Below are positions 44,401 to 54,811 of a DNA stretch of 64,000 bases, piece by piece. The number at the start of each line of letters is the position of its first letter. The stretch's first letter is position 1. This DNA is from Poa pratensis (lineage: Eukaryota; Streptophyta; Magnoliopsida; Poales; Poaceae), in contig CAMZMU010000071.1 of the NCBI GenBank assembly GCA_947311845.1, positions 26,014,058 through 26,078,057 of the forward strand. The letters are read 5' to 3'. The position numbers and the translations under genes were made by a program. Below the pieces are notes generated by a model that was given only the letters and a program-made list of their open reading frames with translations, was not told where the DNA came from and made no database searches.

Positions 44401-45666
44401 ACCTGGACCAGAAATGGGCCGCGTTTGGGGGAGAAATGGCCTGTCCGCCCGGACAAGTGTCCCTATGCGCCAGCCCGTTGGAGCGCCTACCATGTCCGTT
44501 CGGACAAAATCGGACTGGCCTGATCCGTTTGCGCCACGCCGTTAGAGGTGCCCTAACAGCTTAAGATTAGCTTAGATAAGAATTTACTCGTAGGCTTGTA
44601 TCCTCTATATAGACTGTCGAACATCCAGCATGATCGATCGGATTATTCAGAATATTCAGATAGGCAGACACACCAACCGTGCATGTGATGGACGTACCAA
44701 CCTGCTGCTGCTCTAGCTACCCCCATTAATTTCCTCCTGCGAGAATTTCCTCATTAGCTGGTTGGAATCTTCCTTACATTATCATGTCCACTACTCTTAC
44801 GGCCAGTTCACCATAATCGCCATTACCTACTGTTATTTTGTATCACTCACACTAGTTGGCTCCGTACTAGTTAATGCTGGTATTGTACCTCCTTGAACTG
44901 TTGTTACCGATTATGTATTAACCATGCAAGCACTTGTGTTCATAAATTAACTAAGCTAACCACATGCATGTGAATCTTGACCAGATCTCTGACGTCGGAA
45001 TCGTCCATGACTCGGAGCCCCAGCCGGAGGGTGCGGTCCTGGCTGAATACCTTGCACGGCGACGGCGACGCGCGGGCACGGCGTGACCAGCGGAAGGGGT
45101 GGATGGTGACCATCCACGACCTGTCCGGCTCCCCGGTGGCGGCGGCGTCCATGGTCACCCCGTTCGTGCCGTCCCCGGGCTCCGGCCGCGTCTCCCGCGC
45201 TAACCCGGGTGCCTGGCTCATCCTCCAGCCCACCGCCGCCGGGGCGTCCAGCTGGAAGCCCTGGGCGCGCCTGGAGGCGTGGCGCGAGCGCGGCCCCGTC
45301 GACGCGCTCGGCTACCGTCTCGAACTGGTGTTCGACTCGGGCCCCGTCGAGTGCGCCGTCCCCATCGCCGAGTCCTCCATCAGCGCCAAGCGCGGCGGGC
45401 AGTTCGTGATCGACCCGGCCACGTTCCCCGACGCCGGCGACGGCGGCTCGTGGCCGTTCGCTGGCGGGTTCGTCATGGGCTCCACGGTGGAGGGCGAGGG
45501 GAAGGCGAGCCGGCCCACCGTGCAGGTCGGCGTGCAGCACGTGGCGTGCATGGGCGACGTCGCCGTGTTCGTCGCGCTGTCCGCGGCCGTCGATCTCTGC
45601 ATGGACGCATGCAAGCTCTTCTCGCACAAGCTCAGAAAGGAGCTGTGCCAAGACCAAGACGACTAG
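41440..45666 (+). CDS. DUF1005-family protein, two exons, with an apparent frameshift in exon 1
   Basis: Exon 1 is 41440-42066 and exon 2 is 44985-45666. The junction ACC AG|GTTGGT ... GACCAG|A TCT keeps phase and makes an Arg codon. Family marks in exon 1 are MDPCAFVRLTVDQL, HPSTSPCFCTIHL and, in another frame, PDPRYVFQFDGEPEC and QPVFTCRFS. Exon 2 has KGWMVTIHDLSGSPVAAASM, NPGAWLIL and KPWARLEAWRERG, and ends in a Leu/Ala-rich tail with CMDACKLFSHKLRKEL. DUF1005 is a plant-specific family without an established biochemical role. The total coding length is 1309 nt, one more than a multiple of three. The frame breaks in the run GCCGCGCGCGCAG at 41878-41890; two extra bases (one GC) there would restore it, giving about 437 codons, the usual family length. 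It is a fresh pseudogene or a sequence error. The start ATG has a favourable context and follows a TATA box. Confidence 0.85.
42223..42269 (+). mobile_element. Poly(A)-only retroposon insertion with 18-bp target duplication
   Basis: AAGTACATTATATCATGT occurs at 42223-42240 and 42252-42269 around an 11-nt insert, ATC plus eight A. The 18-bp direct repeat is perfect. Confidence 0.75.
42478..42519. mobile_element. Truncated Stowaway-type MITE
   Basis: TTCGATCCATATTAATGG leads to GATACGGAGGGAG, followed by TA at 42520. The left TIR is degraded, so only the right end is diagnostic. Confidence 0.5.
42951..44553 (-). mobile_element. PIF/Harbinger-like DNA transposon (1603 bp)
   Basis: The ends GGGCACCTCCAACGGCGTGG.. 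and its complement form a 30-bp terminal inverted repeat with one mismatch. TAA flanks it at 42948-42950 and 44554-44556, the three-base TWA duplication of PIF/Harbinger. A second, inner inverted repeat related to the TIR (CTCCAACGGCGTGGCGCATA at about 43052-43071 and its counterpart near 44463-44483) lies inside. It carries one broken open frame and no DDE transposase, so it is non-autonomous. Confidence 0.88.
43247..44214 (-). pseudogene. Unknown open reading frame carried by the Harbinger-like element
   Basis: The minus strand begins MKKAAWFFKGRHN at 44214. It continues in other frames as a basic helix (LRRRREELRAARNARRRAQRA), then VTEMYWDVQAPLPWGDAHLPHGWHLNNRRVP, RSGRARTDEI-type sequence and ADLVHDPAYAINSPLWDRWFELEH. 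An acidic stretch follows (EEEDEPEESDVDFDFGSSDDD), then a Gln/Glu/Ala-rich region, and it ends LYEVPPYIILSDDDA. The frame changes at least twice and stops occur in the Glu-rich part. I do not recognise a named domain and assign no function. The order basic helix, Trp-rich block, acidic tail suggests a nuclear protein. Similar frames are, as far as I recall, repeated in Triticeae genomes, so it is probably transposon-borne rather than a host gene. Confidence 0.55.
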
Positions 45667-46000
45667 AACTACTCTTCGTGCTCTTGGGATTGGCTCGTCA
45701 AGTGTTCAGTTCCTTCTTATGGAAGTGATGGCCTGTGGCTGTTTTTTTAGTTTAGGCTGGGTCGGATCACAAGAACAGATGGAAGGGGTGTGTGTATGTG
45801 TTTATTCTTTCATTGCGATATTCTTTCGATTCTTTGTAGTATACGTCCATGTTCTTGTATGCTCGTCTTGTTAGTTTTGAACGATGGAATAGCGGATTTA
45901 GACGGAACTGAAACGGTAATGTTCAGTGTAGTGTTTCATCGATTCGATGGAAATGCAATCATGTCGATGAAAATTCAAAAATAGTTAGTCAAACAGGAAG
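45667..46000 (+). other. Probable 3' untranslated region of the DUF1005 gene
   Basis: AT-richer sequence follows the TAG stop. No clear AATAAA is present, so the polyadenylation site is not fixed. Confidence 0.4.
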
Positions 46001-48261
46001 TTGCTGCAGATCTGCTTCTGGCACATCATGATCTCGGCGGCACGCTTGATGGCGTCGAGCAGGCAGTTGGTCTTTGTCGTCAGGTTTATGCTTTGATATT
46101 TTGCGGTGTTAGTCTGGTTTCTAGCCTATTGTTCTTGTCGAGATCGTTTTCGTTGTGTGTAGGCAGATTATTCTTACCCGCGGGGTGTATGCGGGTTGAG
46201 CCGTTGGCTCCCTTCGGCGGGTCTATCCGGGCTGTCAACACGGATCAGGGCACATCCCTGTCGATTTAGATTCTCCACTATATCCCGTTGTAGGCTGCGA
46301 GTGGCTACTGTAGCGATCTCTATGAGGAATTTCCCTCTATGGGTTTGTGTTGACAAAGTTATCGTCGTGTCAGTATTCGTTCTTTCCTCCGGTGATGCAA
46401 CAATGACCAAATGAACGGTGACGGATTCCAATGCAATGTTTTTCTGTCAGGTCTGACGTATTTAGTCTTTTCAGAATTCTGTAATTGTGGGGACAACTGT
46501 ACCAAGTCTGTACCAAGTCCGATGTAATCTATTTATTTATTAATATAATCTGGATGTGAAAAAGGGTAAAAAAATTAGATTAAAAAAGGGTAATTGTACA
46601 CACGTCAGGATGAATTCACAACGGTGGACTGCTGCCTAGTGGGACTTCTTGGCGTAGTGCTTCGGCGGCGGAAGTGGGTTGGGCCATGCCAAAGGAATTT
46701 GGGATTGCCCGTTGGAGTGACCTAAAAATAGACAACATTTTTTTAGATAGAAAATACGCAATATAACATGTAAATTCCTTCTTTTTCGTAAACGGAAAAC
46801 ACTGTCCCATTTGTGTTTCCGTTTTCCTGGGAAAATATCAGTTTGTGTTTACCTATGGCAAAGTTCCGATACTGTCCACTGAACTGGCAGAAATATTAGA
46901 TATTGAATCGATATTTTCTTCCATATATTTCGTCAAACCTAAAAACTTATAAGCTTTAATTTCTATAAAACGGGTGGAGTAATAATACATATCAGCAGGT
47001 TCATCAAACTTAAATCTCTAATCCGGCAATGTCCTGATTATACATAGATTTGCAGGTTATCAACAGAACAAATGTATACACACAACGACGAAGCTGGAGC
47101 TCAAGTCACGCTCATGCACCACTTTAACATTGCACAAAATTTTCAAGTAACAATGTACAATGCAAAAGTGTACTTCATAACTTATAACAGAGATTATAGG
47201 ACATAATAGAATATGATATACAGATACACAAAACTAGCAATATGAAGTAAAAATGTCTAATATAATTATGAAACAAAGGATAAAATTACTTGGAAAAGAT
47301 ATCTTATGTTTTCTAATTGCAAAATACATCATATACACCAAGTCTTGATAACCCGAAAGATGAAAAGGAAAAATTAATTTAAAGTTGAATGTATTGTACA
47401 ATGACAAAAAGATAAAACTCATCCATAATGTACCTATGTTTAATAAATAAATATTTCAACATGAGACATTTAAATTGCTTAAACGAACGAATTGTATTAA
47501 AATTGCAGGGAAAATGAGTTGCATTAGTTACATAAGCATACAACCTGGACAATACCTTGCCTCCATTTGTATGAGGTTTCCTCTAGTAGCCACAAATTTG
47601 AAGAAAATAAAATGTATGAATTTCCATGGAAATTATCAACAGAAGATTTAAAATTGTGCTGCAGTTGAACGAACAAAAGACCAAACAAAGATCTGGTGCT
47701 AGGGCAGTCGCCGGTAATCCAAGTTGCGCGACCACGTCGGCACGTCGGGTGGGGTTCAGGAGGTCGCCTAACTCGCCGTGGCTGGCGAGTCCTACCGCCA
47801 ACCTATTCAACTTACACCTTGCGATCTTGCAGGGAACGGAGTTGCAGCGGCAGCTTCTATTCTGGTTCAGCCGTGTCGTTCGACGCCTTGTTAGCTGCCT
47901 TATTTTTCTTCGGATCGGTCAAGCGAGCCAAACAGGGAAGAAATAAATAGAGAATCAATCTTCTGCCGATGTGCGTGAGGTGCGAGCATGTCGTGCGCAC
48001 CGTGGGCTTGGACGTGTGGCGTGTGTGTTGCTTGGTTCAGTGCGGCAATTTTGACATATTTAACCCTTTTTTGAACTTATTTCACAAAATGAACCTTAAT
48101 CAAAATCAATTCACGATCTAACCCTTTTTCACGGCGCCCGCCCTCGGGGCGCCATGGTAGACTACATGACGCCCTAATCAAAGACGCCATGATCCACGCC
48201 ACGTAGACGTGCTGGGACCCACATTTTTTAAGTCCCTGTCCAAGGATCAACACACACATAT
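46001..48261. other. Repeat-like non-genic DNA
   Basis: 46020-46560 ends TTATTTATTAATATAATCTGGATGTG with A-rich sequence after it, resembling a LINE 3' end but lacking proof. 47690-47950 has a short GC-rich island without a recognisable protein. 48060-48240 has a TTTTTGAACTTATTTCACAAAATGAAC block and a CGGCGCCCGCCCTCGGGGCGCC hairpin, typical of grass repeats, but cannot be assigned. Confidence 0.35.
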
Positions 48262-49259
48262 TGTCGTGGTGGTATCACGGCAGATGCCATAGGATGGCTA
48301 AAGTGTGGGGCCAATGGACGCTGGTGGATCCGGGGGAGGGCTAGCGCGCTAAGAAGCACACACAAAGAACACACAAGCACCAGAACACACCACGATCTAC
48401 CCAGCTTCGGGGCCCTCGCGAGGAGGTAAAACCCCTACTCCTGCCTGTCTCTCTCTGTATATATCTCGGTACCAAGCGTACAAGCTGCTCCTTGAGCTGT
48501 ATATCTCAACAATGGGGAAGAACACGAGGAAGAAGATGAAGCTACGGGTGGAAAGTTGTCTCTGGGCACTGTCCCTCACGCAGGAGGGGGTAAGGGCATA
48601 TATATAGGCTAAACCGGGTTACCGGAATACCCCTACCGAAGCACTGTAGCCATGCCAAAGGTATGTCATGATGTTACTCCTGTCAGAGACAGGACGTGAC
48701 AAGCCCATCTCCTGCAGCTCTACGGTACAGCTAGAAGGTACCCTCTGGCAGAGACAAGACATGGCCTGCCCATGCCTCTGCCTCGCATTCTGTTCCCGGA
48801 TAATCCGGAGTCAGCGGTGGAATGATGGCCTGCCATCTCGGTCTCCTGCACGCCCCCGTGTCAGGCGCTTCCGTGTCAGGCGCTCCCGTGCCAGACGGGA
48901 TATGACAGGAGCATTGACCTCTGTCCGACACTGGGATAACCCGGCATGGATGTGCCGGATCCTCCTTCCTCAAATATCCTTCCCTGCACATAAGAAAACA
49001 CACAAGTTACCGACATACATATGTCGGCTATGTTATCTCGGATCTTTATCTCGGATCCCTGGTCTCGGTCGACCCATGCTGGCTAGCACCAGCATGGTAC
49101 CCCGGTCCCTTCTGGCCCAGGTTATCTTGGTAAGCCTATCTCGGTTTGCACCTGCACCACACTCTGAAGCCCAGTTATGCCGGTTTTACTGTAACCTGGC
49201 CCACACCTGGGCATAGCTTTTACCTCACCATGACCCTACCCGGGGGTAGCCCCCCGACA
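48262..49259 (-). repeat. 3' LTR (998 bp) of the Tat/Retand-type element
   Basis: The plus strand begins TGTCGTGG and ends CCCCCGACA, so the ends are TGTCG and CGACA, a perfect 5-bp LTR terminal inverted repeat. A GGGGACTAA polypurine-like stretch (minus strand) abuts 49260. A CTACCCGGGGGTAG palindrome lies near the inner end (49235-49249). The boundary is inferred, because the partner LTR lies outside the window. Confidence 0.65.
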
Positions 49260-49594
49260 TTAGTCCCCGAAACTGGTGCGGTCCTGCAGCCTTGGATGAA
49301 GGGCCACAGCAGGTTTAATCAACCGAAACAACCATCCGACATAACCATGTCGATTCAACCGTAGAGCCACTAACAAACTTTCCCACTGACTCCGACATTT
49401 GCCCCTGTGTCGGTTTCTCCGACACAAGAACTACGCTGACAGAGCAAGCCAAGCTTTCACAACCAACTCAACTTAACCCAACCATCTGACATTCACATGC
49501 CGGTTTATCTCAAACTTCAAGAACCAAACTTCCCACAACCTCCGAAATTTGCCCTTATGCCGGTATCTCCGACACAGGAAGATTCCCACAATCT
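49260..49594 (-). other. Body sequence of the Tat/Retand-type element next to the LTR
   Basis: Non-coding sequence between the 3' LTR and the nested element, with the CCGACATT.GCCC and TCCGACACA repeats typical of the family. It continues after the nested insertion at 56405. Confidence 0.6.
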
Positions 49595-51191
49595 TAATAC
49601 GTCTCAAACGTATCTATAATTTTTGATGTTCCATGCTTGTTTTATACCAATTGCTACATGTTTTGCATCTACTTTATATCACTTTTATACATTTTTTGGG
49701 ACTAACCTATTAACAAGATGCCGAAGTGCCAGTTCCTGTTTTCTGCTGTTTTTGTATTCCAGAAAAGCTAGTCTGGAAATATTCTCGGAATTGGACGAAA
49801 CTACACGGGGGTCCTATTTTTCCAGAACACACCTGACGGAGCGAAGGAGCAGCAGAGGAGGGCCACCAGGAGGCCACACGCACCTAGGGCGCGGGCCCCC
49901 CTCTGCCGCGCCCTAGGGTGGTGTGGGCCCCTCGGGGGTCCGCAGCCGCCGCCCTTTCGCCTACTTATTCCCCCCGACGCGAAAACCCTAAGTACCTGAG
50001 CAAATATCCACGAAAAGATCCAGAGACGCCGCCGTCGTCAACCCTAGCTCGGGAGGGTTCAGAACCTCTTCCCGGCACCCTGCCGGAGAGGGGAATCGTC
50101 ACCGGAGGCTTCTACATCGCCATGCCTGCCTCCGGAGTGATGCGTGAGTAGTTCATCCTTGGACTACGGGTCCATAGCAGTAGCTAGATGGTTGTCTCTC
50201 CACTTTGTGCCATCATGTTTAGATCTTGTGAGCTGCCCTACATGATCAAGATCATATTATTGTAATGCTACATGTTGTGTTTGCTGGGATCCGATGAATA
50301 TTGAATATTATGTCAAGTTGATTATCAATCTATCTTATATGTTATTTAAGATCTTGCATGCTTTCCGTTACTCGTAGATGCTTTGGCCAAGTAGATGCTT
50401 GTAACTCCAAGAGAGAGTATTTATGCTAGATAGTGGGTTCATGTCTCCGTTTAACCTGGGACAGTGACAGAAAGTTCTAAGGTTGTGGATGTGCTGTTGC
50501 CACTAGGGATAACCTAACGATGCTATGTCCACGGGCATATGTGTTTGTTTACATTACGCACTTTACTTAATGCAATTATCCGTTGCTTGCAACTTAATAC
50601 CAACGGGGGACTCGGATGACAACCCGGCGGTGGATTATTAGTCATAGATGCTGTTGGATAACGTCTATGTATTATGTCGTAATGCCCAATTAAATATCAT
50701 AGTAGTCAACATGTCATGTATATGCATTGTCATGCGCTCACTATTCGTCAATTGCCCAGCTGTAATTTGTTCACCCAACATGTTAGTTATCTTTTATGGA
50801 GAGACACCACTAGTGAACTGTGGACCCCGGTCCATTCTTTTACACTGATTAAACAACCACAAACTGCAAACTGTTCCTTTTTCATTCTCTGCAATTTAAT
50901 ACTCATTTTCCACACCATACGTTTAATCCTTTGTTTTCAGCAAGCCAGTGAGATTGACAACCTCACTGTTTCGTTGGGGCAAAGTAGTTTGATTGTGTTG
51001 TGTGCAGATTCCACGTCAACAGTCCAGACTCCCTGCAACAGCTATTTTTCTGGCGCCGTTGACAACCTTCTGAAGAGTTGCTGCTCCTACTGGTTCGATA
51101 ACCTTGGTTTCTTTCTGAGGGAAAACTTGCTGCTGACTACATCATACCTTCCTCTTGGGGTCTCCCAACGAACGTGTGTTTCACGTCATCA
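49595..51191 (+). repeat. 5' LTR (1597 bp)
   Basis: Starts TAATACGTCTC; the usual TG start has become TA (compare TGATACG at 54812). Ends CACGTCATCA. Near 51041-51060 it contains a PBS-like block (CTATTTTTCTGGCGCCGTTG). Confidence 0.93.
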
Positions 51192-51202
51192 AGCTATTTT
51201 TC

Positions 51203-51220
51203 TGGCGCCGTTGCCGGGGA
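51203..51220 (+). other. Primer-binding site
   Basis: TGGCGCCGTTGCCGGGGA, 11 nt after the 5' LTR. The same PBS is used by the minus-strand gypsy element at 14847-14864. Confidence 0.92.
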
Positions 51221-51388
51221 GACAGCAGTCTTCTGCAAGGGGAGTTTCACGCTTCCAATCTCTTTACTTTGTTTTTGTCTTGCTTAGTTTATTTTATTTT
51301 ATCTTGTTTGCTTTCAATTATCAAAAACACAAAAAAATTAGTTACTTGCATTTAGTTTATTTTCAGTTTTGTTTTCTGTTAGTTATCA

Positions 51389-52150
51389 TGTCTGGTTCGG
51401 CTCATCATGTTTTGGTTCCTGAAGTTGAGGTTCGATCTTTTAAGCAACAAAGTGGAGAAAGTTTGAAAGATGCTTGGTATAGAATCAGCGATGCTCATCG
51501 TAGGTGTGCTAAAAAATATTCCACTATGATCCTGCTTAGAAATTTTTATGTTGGCATAACTAGCTGGTATAGATATGTCTTGGACACTTTGACGGGAGGT
51601 AACTTTCTTGGTACCCTGCGTTGGAAGCTAGTTATATTATTGAGAGCCTAGTAGGAACACCACCTGTTAGTAACATTAAAAATGAGATCACCTTGGAAGA
51701 TGTTATAAAGAAATTGGAGTCTATAGAGAAAAATTTGCCAAATCTCCTTGATAGTACTAGCAAAGTTGATGAATCACTGGGAACCATTAATGAAAGAATT
51801 GCTGTTTTAGAAACTAGTACTATTCAAGATAATCAAAATCTTAGGATTGGTGAATTAGAGGAGGCTATGGATGTAATAAGTTCTACTTTTACCTCTATTA
51901 AAACTAAAAGCAAAAGGCTTTTGTGGGGAGAAAGCAAAAATTTATGTATGTGCCAAAAATTTCTAAACCAAAACCCACGGGTGCGTTTAAAACGGATAAC
52001 GTGTTCAATGAGCTTGAGGGTGAGTCACATAATGGTCTATTTAAATTTTCTTCCCAAGAATTACGTAAACTGAAAAGTCCTAGTGTGACAAACCCTGTTC
52101 TTGATGAAGCTTTTGATGAATTAGACCTTTCTTCACTTGGTAATACTTGA
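51389..52150 (+). pseudogene. Decayed gag-like ORF of the non-autonomous gypsy element
   Basis: It starts MSGSAHHVLVPEVEVRSFKQ at 51389 and contains a gag trace, QQSGESLKDAWYRISDAHRRC. A frame change near 51610 leads to a helical, charged region (EDVIKKLESIEKNLPNLLDST, then INERIAVLETSTIQDN). A further change near 51920 gives KQKFMYVPKISKPKPTGAFK and ends ELDLSSLGNT at 52150. The gag core, zinc knuckle and protease are missing. Its length (about 250 residues if joined) is well below a normal gypsy gag, so particles would have to come from a related element. Confidence 0.65.
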
Positions 52151-54793
52151 TGCATGCTTTGTGCCTAGCTAAAAGGCGTTAAAGAAAAGCGCTTATGGGA
52201 GGCAACCCATTTTATTTTTCTGCAATTTTTCTTTTATTGAGTCAAGGAGTTTGTTTACTTCTGTAGCAACTCCTTTGTATCTTTATTTTCTCGCATTGTT
52301 GTGCCAAGAGTAGCCTCTAATGATAAGATGATGCTTAATTTTGATTGCTGCGCAGAAACAGATTTTTGCTGTTCACTGTACGAAATTCCTAAAATCACCA
52401 GATTGTTAATTAAATCTGAAATTTTTGTGCGTAATCTTTATGAATGTCTGAAACTTTCATTAGTTCAGAGTTTCTCGATCTGAGCGTCGTAAGTGCCTCG
52501 AAAAAATTCGTCTTTGCGGACTGTTCTGTTTTAGACAGATTATGCCTTTTTATTTTTGCATTCTCTCTTTTACTAGTGTTGAGTGAAATTCTTTTTTGGG
52601 TGGAAGAGCTTCACATAACATCAGTGGCTGTAGCTAATGTTTAAAGTAACAAATCATATTGCGTCTTTATAGAACATGTGAATTTTTGATTATGCACTAA
52701 CCCTCTAATGAGATCTACTTTGAGTTTGGTGTGACGGAAGTTTTCAAGGGTCAAGAGAGAAGGATGATATAATAGGATCAAGAAGAGTGAAGAGCTTAAG
52801 CTTGGGGAGGCTCCCATGGATCTCCCCAGCATATTTCAAGAAGACTCAAGCGTCTAAGCTTGGGGATGCCCAAGGCATCCCTTCTTCATCGTCAAAATTA
52901 TCAGGTCATCTCTAGTGAAACTATATTTTAATTCTTTCACATCATATGTGCTTTTCTTGGAGCGTCTGTGTGCTTTTATTTTCAGTATTGCACTTTTATT
53001 TTCAATAAAGCTTGACTGGACCCTAGCATTCTTGATTGGGAGAGAGACACGCTCCGCTTTTTCATGAGAATACTCCTATTCTTCACTTATATTTGTTGAG
53101 TATTCATATCTAGCGCTGTTCAGCTTTTAGCTCTTGTTTTCATGTATCTCTTGTCAGAGCTATTAGCTTTCTTTTGTAGAAAGTACTCTCTTGCTTCACT
53201 TATATTTGTTTGGAGAGTTGATGAAATAAATTGATTGGTGTTTGGTTGGTTCAGAAAATGTTGCATGTGGTAATTGGTATAAGGAAAAACTTGCTTAATC
53301 TTGTAGATCACTAAAATGGATAACTTGATGCTTGTCAATTGTTTTGAGTTAACAAGTAGATCATGATTAAATTGTGCATCACATGAGTTAAGCCTATTAG
53401 TGAAGAACTACCGTAAAGCTTGTTGAAAATTTGGTTTGCATCGGTGGTACCTCTAAGGTCTAGATATTTTCTAATAACAGGGTTTGGTTAACAAGGAAGA
53501 CGGTATGAAGTCTTATAACGTTTGCAATATGTTTGTCATATAAAACTTGGTGTACGGGTTGATATTCTTGTTTGCTTACATAACCTTGCTAGCCTAAACT
53601 CTGTACTGAGAGGGAATGCTTCTCGTGCATCCAAATCCTTGAGCCAAAATCCATGCCATTTGTGTCCACCATAACTACCTATATGTGGTATTTCCTTGCC
53701 ACTCCAAGTAAATTTTTCATGTGCTACCTTTAAATTATTCAAAATGTTATTATTCCCTTTTTGTGTCAATGTTTACTAGCTCATGAGGAATTAGTGTGGT
53801 TATTCTTTATTCTATTTGTCGAGTGGACTTTTACACCTGGACTAGTGGCATATACATCCGCTTATCCAATAACTTGCAAAAAGAGCTGGCAACGGGGTGC
53901 CCAGTCCCAATTAATTACAACTTTAACCAATTAATTCTCTTCACACTTTTGCCCTGATTCATCAGTAAGCAATGACAAACAGTGAAATACCTGAATGTGT
54001 GTAAACCAAAGAGAAAGAGGGATGATCTGCCTTGCTGGTAGAAATAACGTCCTTCATGGGAGCCGCTCTTAAAAGTCCGTTCGACAGGTAGAATACTGTT
54101 CTCACCCGCTACCATTCGTTGACAATTAACAAACACCTCTCAAAAATAGATACTCCTCCATGGTATGTGATTGATGGAAGGCACCCGAGGATTCGGTTAG
54201 CCATGGCTTGTGTTAGCAAGGTTGGGAGGAGTATCAAATATTTTATGCAATCTCTATATGCTTTCAAAAACCTAAAAGCTCTAGCACATGATTTAATCCC
54301 TGCTTCCCTCTGCGAAGGGCCTTTCTTTTACTTTTATGTTGAGTCAGTTTTCCTATTCTTTCTGTCTTCCACAAGCAAACACTAGTGTCAACTTTGTTAC
54401 AACATGCGTTATATGCAATGTATTGGACTTGTTATACTACTTTGTGTTGACAATATCCATGAGATAAATATGTTGAAAGTTGAAGCAAATGCTGAAACTA
54501 AATTCTTCCTTTGTGTTGATTAAATACCTTTTGTTAGAAACTATTGCTTTATGAGTTAACACTTATGCAAAACTGTTTGATGCTTGTCTCGAAAGTACTA
54601 TTCATGAAAACGTTTAGCTTGTGTGATTCATTGTTTACTCATTATCTATTTGTAGCAAATTATAGACCATTGACTTGGATCACTTCATTCATTTACATGT
54701 GCCTTGCAATATTATATGATCAAGATTATGATAGTAGCATGTCACCTCAAAAATTATTTGTTTTTATCGTTTACCTACTCGAGGACGAGTAGG
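52151..54793. other. Non-coding 3' body of the gypsy element
   Basis: AT-rich, with no recognisable protein. It is colinear in reverse complement with 10544-12540 of the minus-strand element, apart from the region the latter replaced with an inverted LTR piece. The block AAGCTTGGGGA.GCC recurs near 52800 and 52856. Confidence 0.7.
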
Positions 54794-54811
54794 AACTAAG
54801 CTTGGGGATGC

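Larger units (their letters stand above)
42067..44984 (+). other. 2.9-kb intron of the DUF1005 gene
   Basis: GT at 42067 and AG at 44983-44984 bound it. It contains a poly(A)-only insertion (42223-42269), a MITE end (about 42478-42519) and a 1603-bp Harbinger-like element (42951-44553). Without the Harbinger element the intron would be about 1.3 kb. Confidence 0.8.

Noticed and set aside
44956..45657. A 233-codon minus-strand frame opposite DUF1005 exon 2
   Set aside because: It has no motif and mirrors the true plus-strand coding frame.
46930..46982. A further Stowaway right end (CGGGTGGAGTA)
   Set aside because: Only a weak match to the terminus, with no left partner and no TA pair that could be verified.
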